NCBI GenBank assembly: GCA_025936115.1
Contig: JAICTZ010000003.1
Location: forward strand, 248,001 to 312,000
Direction of reading: 5' to 3'
DNA: 64,000 nucleotides
From: Polyangiaceae bacterium
GTDB taxonomy: Bacteria > Myxococcota_A > Polyangia > Polyangiales > Polyangiaceae
The first letter of the stretch is position 1; the number at the start of each line of letters is the position of its first letter. Below, one piece after another: positions 60,028 to 64,000 of the stretch. The translations under genes were made by a program, and so were the position numbers. The notes beneath the pieces are model-generated. The model had not been told where the DNA came from and ran no database searches. It saw only the letters and a program-made list of their open reading frames with translations.

Positions 60028-60791
60028 AAGTTGCTCCGATCGCCCTGGTCTTCTTCTTTGTCCGTGCGCGCCTCGGGCAGATCGATGAGGCCCTTCTCGA
60101 TTTTGGTGCGCCCCGTGAGCGGGCTGATGATGACGGTGAGCGCCTCCGTCGTGCCGTGGTGCTTGAGCTCGACGTGGGCCCGCTCGGTCAAACCGCCGGG
60201 CCAGAAGTAGACGTACGCGCGACCGGTCGTGACGGGCGCGTCGTCGTGCTCGGTCTGGACCTGAGCGATCTCGACGCCCTTGCCGAGCTCCCGGCCCTGC
60301 GCGGTGTCCGCGAAGCTTGCGACCGGATGGAAGGACGCGCGCGGCGCGTGCGGACCCTCGATGATGCGATCGCTCTCGACCTTGGCCTTCTGCTCAGCCT
60401 CCGTGGCCGCGTCGGCCCCGCCTGCCGGTTTTTTCTTTTCGCGGAGCATCACCGAGCCCGTCGCCTCCTCGAGCACGACGCGGCCGTGGTCGAGGTCGAG
60501 GGTGAGCCGGCCTGCGTGGCCCGTCGTATTCGCGCGCGCGATGCCGAGACGAACGGCGTTGGCGATGAGCGTCGCGCCACCGCGCAGCCGGCTTGCGCCG
60601 AGCATACCGCCGCCGAACATCACCGCCCCCGACAAGATCGCGATCAACGCGACGACGATGAGCACCTCGACGAGCGTGACGCCCGCCTGGGTCCCTGCCC
60701 GACTACGCCCTCGCCGTCCGAGCACGGAGCCCCGCGGAGCGCGGCGCGTGATGCCGCGCGGCTCGGCTGAAAGGCGGTAGGGGCGTGGCAC
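60024..60791 (-). CDS. gspH: Type II secretion minor pseudopilin GspH
   Basis: A pseudopilin with cleavage after GTQAG and before VTLVEVLIVVALIAILSGAV (Glu at +5). Downstream, RLRGGATLIANAVRLGIARA and GRLTLDLDHGRVVLEE are the typical GspH/FimT features. GTG at 60791 gives 255 residues with an unusually long leader of about 37; GTG at 60725 would give a leader of 15 and may be the true start. Its 3' end overlaps the gspI start. Confidence 0.9.
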   Translation of the reverse strand: MPRPYRLSAEPRGITRRAPRGSVLGRRGRSRAGTQAGVTLVEVLIVVALIAILSGAVMFGGGMLGASRLRGGATLIANAVRLGIARANTTGHAGRLTLDLDHGRVVLEEATGSVMLREKKKPAGGADAATEAEQKAKVESDRIIEGPHAPRASFHPVASFADTAQGRELGKGVEIAQVQTEHDDAPVTTGRAYVYFWPGGLTERAHVELKHHGTTEALTVIISPLTGRTKIEKGLIDLPEARTDKEEDQGDRSNF

Positions 60792-60819
60792 GGTCCTGCT
60801 CGCTGAACTCCGGGCGCGA

Positions 60820-61257
60820 CTACTCCGCCGCCTGCGCGCCCTGCGGCACGACGATGTCGTCCTTGGTGCCGCGCTTCTTGTCGGGGCCGTTCGAGATGAC
60901 GGTCACGTCTTCGTCGCTGCAGCTGATCGCGAAAGCCTGACCCCACGGATCGGCCGTGTTCTGGCCAGGGTCGAGCAGCTTGTCCTGCACGAGCTGGCTG
61001 ATGCTCGGGCAGTCGGTCTCGTTGTTGGTTGCTCGCCATTGGGACGCCGCCTGGCGCACGACACGTGCCGCACCCATGGCCGTGTCCTTCTTGGCCTTGT
61101 TGAACTGCGGCAGGGCGAAGAACGCCACGCCGCCAGCGATCATCGCGAGGATCGCGACGACGATGAGCACCTCGAACAGCGTCACGCCGCGCTCGCCGTA
61201 CCGGCGTCGTCTCGTTCGCATGTATCTCATAACCAACTCGCTTTGACGTTGTTTCAT
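60820..61257 (-). CDS. gspG: Type II secretion major pseudopilin GspG
   Basis: Main subunit of the pseudopilus, 145 residues. The leader ends RRRRYGERG and is cleaved before VTLFEVLIVVAILAMIAGGV (Glu at +5). The conserved GspG C-terminal region is present: DPWGQAFAI, then SNGPDKKRGTKDDI, the calcium-site loop. ATG at 61257 is chosen because GAGGA lies five bases upstream (61262-61266); ATG at 61275 is in frame but overlaps the gene before it. Confidence 0.93.
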   Translation of the reverse strand: MKQRQSELVMRYMRTRRRRYGERGVTLFEVLIVVAILAMIAGGVAFFALPQFNKAKKDTAMGAARVVRQAASQWRATNNETDCPSISQLVQDKLLDPGQNTADPWGQAFAISCSDEDVTVISNGPDKKRGTKDDIVVPQGAQAAE

Positions 61258-61271
61258 GTTCGTCCTCGTTG

Positions 61272-61679
61272 TCATTCGACGCGATCCAGGCCTCCGGGCT
61301 CACCGTCTGGTCCGTCACTCAAGAGCTCGTAGCGTGCCCCGTCCCAGCGTCCGGGGCACACGAGTCGCAAGGGGCGTCCCCAGGCGTCCTTCGGCACGCT
61401 TTCCAGGTGCGCGTCTTCGCTCGCCGCCTCGAAGGACGGCGGACAGCCGCCGTCGTGGTCGGCGAGATAAGCGTCGACGACGCGCCGCGCGCCGAGCAGC
61501 GTCGCCCGCGTCTGCCGCAGGCCGGAAGCCCGCCGTTCGCGCGCGCCGACGAGCGTCACGAAGCCGACGACGCCGAAAATCACGACGAACGGCCTGAGCC
61601 GCCCGAGCCGGAAGAAGCGACGCAACCCTCCGCGCGCCTCCCACGGAAACAAGATCTTCGGATCGCTACGCGCCCGCAT
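61272..61679 (-). CDS. GspG-like protein lacking a prepilin cleavage site
   Basis: A 135-residue protein lying between gspF and gspG. Its periplasmic part lines up with GspG: LLGARRVVDAYLADHDGGCP against the GAARVV...ETDCP region, DAWGRPLRL against DPWGQAFAI, and LSDGPDGEPGGLD against SNGPDKKRGTKDD. The membrane segment FVVIFGVVGFVTLVG has no Gly-Phe-Thr-x-x-x-Glu site, so prepilin peptidase should not cut it. It is probably a permanently membrane-anchored GspG paralogue, perhaps an assembly factor. Three bases after gspF and 14 before gspG, so part of the operon. Confidence 0.78.
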   Translation of the reverse strand: MRARSDPKILFPWEARGGLRRFFRLGRLRPFVVIFGVVGFVTLVGARERRASGLRQTRATLLGARRVVDAYLADHDGGCPPSFEAASEDAHLESVPKDAWGRPLRLVCPGRWDGARYELLSDGPDGEPGGLDRVE

Positions 61680-61682
61680 GCC

Positions 61683-62909
61683 CTACTCCACGAGCTGATT
61701 CATCTGAATCAGCGGCATCAGGATCGCGAAGGCGACGAAACCGACCATGCCGCCCAAGATGACGATGATGAGCGGCTCGAGCACGCTCGTGAGCGCCGCG
61801 ACGCGCGTCTCCACGTCCGCCTCGTAGGCTCGGCTCACGTTTTCGAGCATGGCTTCGAGCTGCCCGGTGCGCTCACCGACGGCGATCATGTGCGTGACCA
61901 TCGGTGGAAACGCGCGGCTGCGCTTGAGCGGGTCCGCGATGTTGGCGCCGCCTCGGATCGAGAGAATCGCCTCCCCGACGACGACCTCGAGCTTCGCGTT
62001 CTCGAGCACGTTGCGGCCGATTTCCATGGCCGGCAGGAGCTGCACGCCGCTCGCGAGCAACGTCGAGAGCGTGCGGCAGAACCGAGCGACACAGGCGAGC
62101 AGCTCGAGCCGGCCGAAGAGCGGCGCGCGCAGGCGGAATTGCGCCCATTTGAGCTTGCCGCTCGGCGTGTTCTTGAAGCGGCGGAAGCCGACGACCGCCA
62201 CCACGAACAGCCCGATGATGAGCCACCAAAAGCCGCCCACGATGTTGGAGATCGTGATGAGCAAGCGCGTGTACCAGGGCAGCGCTTGGCCCAAGCTGTC
62301 GAACACGGTCGTCACCTTGGGCACGACGGCGACCATCAAGAACGCCACGAGCCCGATGCCGAACACGGACATCAGCGCCGGGTAAGCGAGCGCGCCCGCG
62401 ACTTTGCCGCGCAAGCGCGCCTGACCTTCCATGAAGTCGGCGAGCCGCTCGAGCACCGCCTCGAGCGTGCCGGAAGCTTCTCCCGCGGCGATCATGTTCG
62501 TGTAGAGCGTCGGAAACGTGCGCGGATGCTGCTCGAGGCTTTTGGCGAAGGCCGTACCGGCGTTCAAGCTCTCGCGCACCGTCGTGAGGATGCGCGTGAG
62601 TTGCTCGTTTTCGACCTGCTCGGTGAGCGCGGCGACCGACTCGACGAGCGGCACGCCCGCGCGCACGAGCGTCGCGAGCTGGCGCGTCATCACGCTCACG
62701 TCCCGCGCGCTCGGCCGCTTGAAGAACGCGAAGGGATCGAATTTTTTCTGCTCGCGCAGGACGCGCTCGGCCTCGATCGTGGCCTGCGTGAGCAGGATGC
62801 CGTCGCGGCGCAGCGCGGCACGCAGCGTCTTCGGGTTCTCTGCGTCCCGGAAGCCTTTGACCGCCTTACCGCTGCCGACTTCGACGCCGCGGAATTCGAA
62901 GACCGCCAT
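61683..62909 (-). CDS. gspF: Type II secretion inner-membrane platform protein GspF
   Basis: Polytopic platform protein of the secretion system, 408 residues. It has two repeats of the GspF domain: RQLATLVRAGVPLVESVAAL near residue 75 and RTLSTLLASGVQLLPAMEIG near 280, each followed by the ERTGQLEAML/EASGTLEAVL motif. Three membrane segments lie near residues 175, 225 and 385. GAAGGG precedes the ATG at 62909. Confidence 0.95.
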   Translation of the reverse strand: MAVFEFRGVEVGSGKAVKGFRDAENPKTLRAALRRDGILLTQATIEAERVLREQKKFDPFAFFKRPSARDVSVMTRQLATLVRAGVPLVESVAALTEQVENEQLTRILTTVRESLNAGTAFAKSLEQHPRTFPTLYTNMIAAGEASGTLEAVLERLADFMEGQARLRGKVAGALAYPALMSVFGIGLVAFLMVAVVPKVTTVFDSLGQALPWYTRLLITISNIVGGFWWLIIGLFVVAVVGFRRFKNTPSGKLKWAQFRLRAPLFGRLELLACVARFCRTLSTLLASGVQLLPAMEIGRNVLENAKLEVVVGEAILSIRGGANIADPLKRSRAFPPMVTHMIAVGERTGQLEAMLENVSRAYEADVETRVAALTSVLEPLIIVILGGMVGFVAFAILMPLIQMNQLVE

Positions 62910-62997
62910 GGTTCACGCCCTTCCTTCGGCCGGCGCGCGCGGCGCGGCAGGCCCGTCGAGAGCGGCAGCGACGGGCGCGTGGAGAGCGAGCGGGCGA

Positions 62998-64000
62998 CTA
63001 GTCATCGAGCACCACGTCGTCCTGCGTCGCCGCAACGACTTCTTCGACGGTGGTGTTGCCCTGGAGCACCTTGCGCGCTCCGTCGTCGCGCAGCGAATCC
63101 ATGCCTTGCGCCTGCGCCGCGCGCTTGATCGTGCGTGCGTCGGCGTTGTCGAGCACGAGCCGCCCGACGACGTCCTCGACCACGAGCATCTCGTAAATGC
63201 CGAAGCGGCCCGTGAAGCCCTTGTTGTCGCACTTGTCGCAACCCTTCGGCCGATAAAAGATCGGCGAGTGCGCTTCGCGCCAACCGGGCGGTTCGTATTC
63301 GACGCCGTGCGGCATGTAACGCGGCGACAGCTTGCGCTCGTCGCGTTTGCGCGTCCGCTCGGGATCGATGCCGAGCTGCTCGAGCTCGTAGGCCGTCGCC
63401 TCGTACGGCTCTTTGCAGCTCGGGCACAGGCGGCGCACGAGGCGCTGCGCGAGGATCGCCGCCAGCGTCGAACGCACGAGGAACGGCTCGATTTCCATCT
63501 CGACCAGGCGCGTCACGGCCGAGGCGGCGTCGTTGGTGTGCAGCGTCGAGAGCACGAGGTGACCCGTCATCGAGGCGTGAATGGCGATTTCCGCCGTCTC
63601 ACGGTCACGGATCTCGCCGACCAGAATGACGTCCGGATCCTGACGCAAGAAGGCGCGCAGGGCGCTCGCGAACGTGAGCCCGATCTTCGGCTGCACGTGC
63701 ACCTGATGAATGCCGAGGATCTCGTACTCGACCGGATCCTCCGCCGTCAGGATGTTGATGTCGGGCGTGTTGATGCGGTTCAAGCACGAGTAGAGCGTCG
63801 TCGTCTTACCGCTACCCGTCGGCCCCGTGACGAGCATGATGCCGTCGGGCCGCCGGATCATGTCGTCCATCAACTTGAAGTCGCGCGGCGCGAAGCCGAG
63901 CTCCGACAGGTCCAAGAGGACGTTCGACTTGTGAAGCAGACGCATCACGACGCGCTCGTGATCGCGGCTCGTGGGGATGGTCGAGACGCGCACGTCGATG
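62998..64000 (-). CDS. gspE: Type II secretion ATPase GspE (5' end beyond window edge)
   Basis: Cytoplasmic hexameric ATPase that powers pseudopilus assembly. The visible 334 C-terminal residues contain Walker [12 protein letters not shown], the Asp box around [11 protein letters not shown], Walker [16 protein letters not shown], the His box [14 protein letters not shown] and the zinc-binding tetra-Cys domain (CPSC and CDKC pairs). The frame is open to base 64000, so the start and N-terminal domain lie to the right. It is the first visible gene of the gsp operon; an 88-nt gap precedes gspF. Confidence 0.96.
   Translation of the reverse strand, partial: IDVRVSTIPTSRDHERVVMRLLHKSNVLLDLSELGFAPRDFKLMDDMIRRPDGIMLVTGPTGSGKTTTLYSCLNRINTPDINILTAEDPVEYEILGIHQVHVQPKIGLTFASALRAFLRQDPDVILVGEIRDRETAEIAIHASMTGHLVLSTLHTNDAASAVTRLVEMEIEPFLVRSTLAAILAQRLVRRLCPSCKEPYEATAYELEQLGIDPERTRKRDERKLSPRYMPHGVEYEPPGWREAHSPIFYRPKGCDKCDNKGFTGRFGIYEMLVVEDVVGRLVLDNADARTIKRAAQAQGMDSLRDDGARKVLQGNTTVEEVVAATQDDVVLDD

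Overview
The window reads as ordinary chromosome of a high-GC (roughly two thirds G+C by eye), large-genome Gram-negative bacterium, most likely a myxobacterium (Myxococcota, Polyangiales/Sorangium-like). The evidence is indirect: Cys-rich lipoproteins with Gly/Ser/Thr linkers and MopE-type metal-binding repeats, several FHA- and TPR-fusion regulators, a roadblock/LC7 protein, a BamA outer-membrane system and a long type II secretion operon ending in gspN. No tRNA, rRNA, CRISPR array, insertion sequence or phage gene was found, and no stretch over 300 nt lacks a gene.

Layout. 1-7 kb: 3' part of purF, an HMG-CoA lyase gene, two overlapping lipoprotein genes on the minus strand, then a DUF192 lipoprotein, a cyclophilin lipoprotein and an OsmC protein. 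7-16 kb: a minus-strand membrane protein facing a plus-strand growth cluster, yceD-rpmF-fabH-fabD-fabG-acpP-fabF-nrdR-ribD-def (plsX is absent between rpmF and fabH). 16-25 kb: accessory and regulatory genes, namely a large surface lipoprotein, an FHA protein joined to a CpaF-like domain that has lost its P-loop, three small conserved-looking unknowns, a MerR-TPR regulator, a nitrilase-family amidohydrolase and an FHA-sigma54 activator. 25-37 kb: parC-parE, bamA, a tail-anchored coiled-coil protein, gyrA and nth. 37-48 kb: a minus-strand roadblock-accB-accC operon, divergent from a plus-strand run that starts with an aconitase-like protein lacking all iron-sulfur cysteines; then a methylmalonyl-CoA mutase/meaB operon facing an epimerase-like gene, a stand-alone MshEN-type protein and ftsB. 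48.5-53.8 kb: one 1766-residue kinase-like/TPR protein. 53.8-64 kb: a minus-strand type II secretion operon, gspE (partial)-F-(gspG-like)-G-H-I-J-K-L-M-N; gspC and gspD, if linked, lie beyond the right edge.

How the genes fit together. The core is housekeeping: fatty-acid synthesis (fab genes, acpP, accB, accC), DNA topology (ParC/ParE/GyrA), outer-membrane assembly (BamA) and envelope export (Gsp). Around it sit proteins that look like regulators made from enzyme folds without the catalytic residues: a pseudo-aconitase, a pseudo-secretion ATPase with an FHA domain, a kinase-like TPR protein with Arg at the catalytic-Lys site, and a GspG paralogue without a prepilin cleavage site. These four are the most interesting items in the window. 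Function is inferred from family motifs read by eye; no database search was possible.
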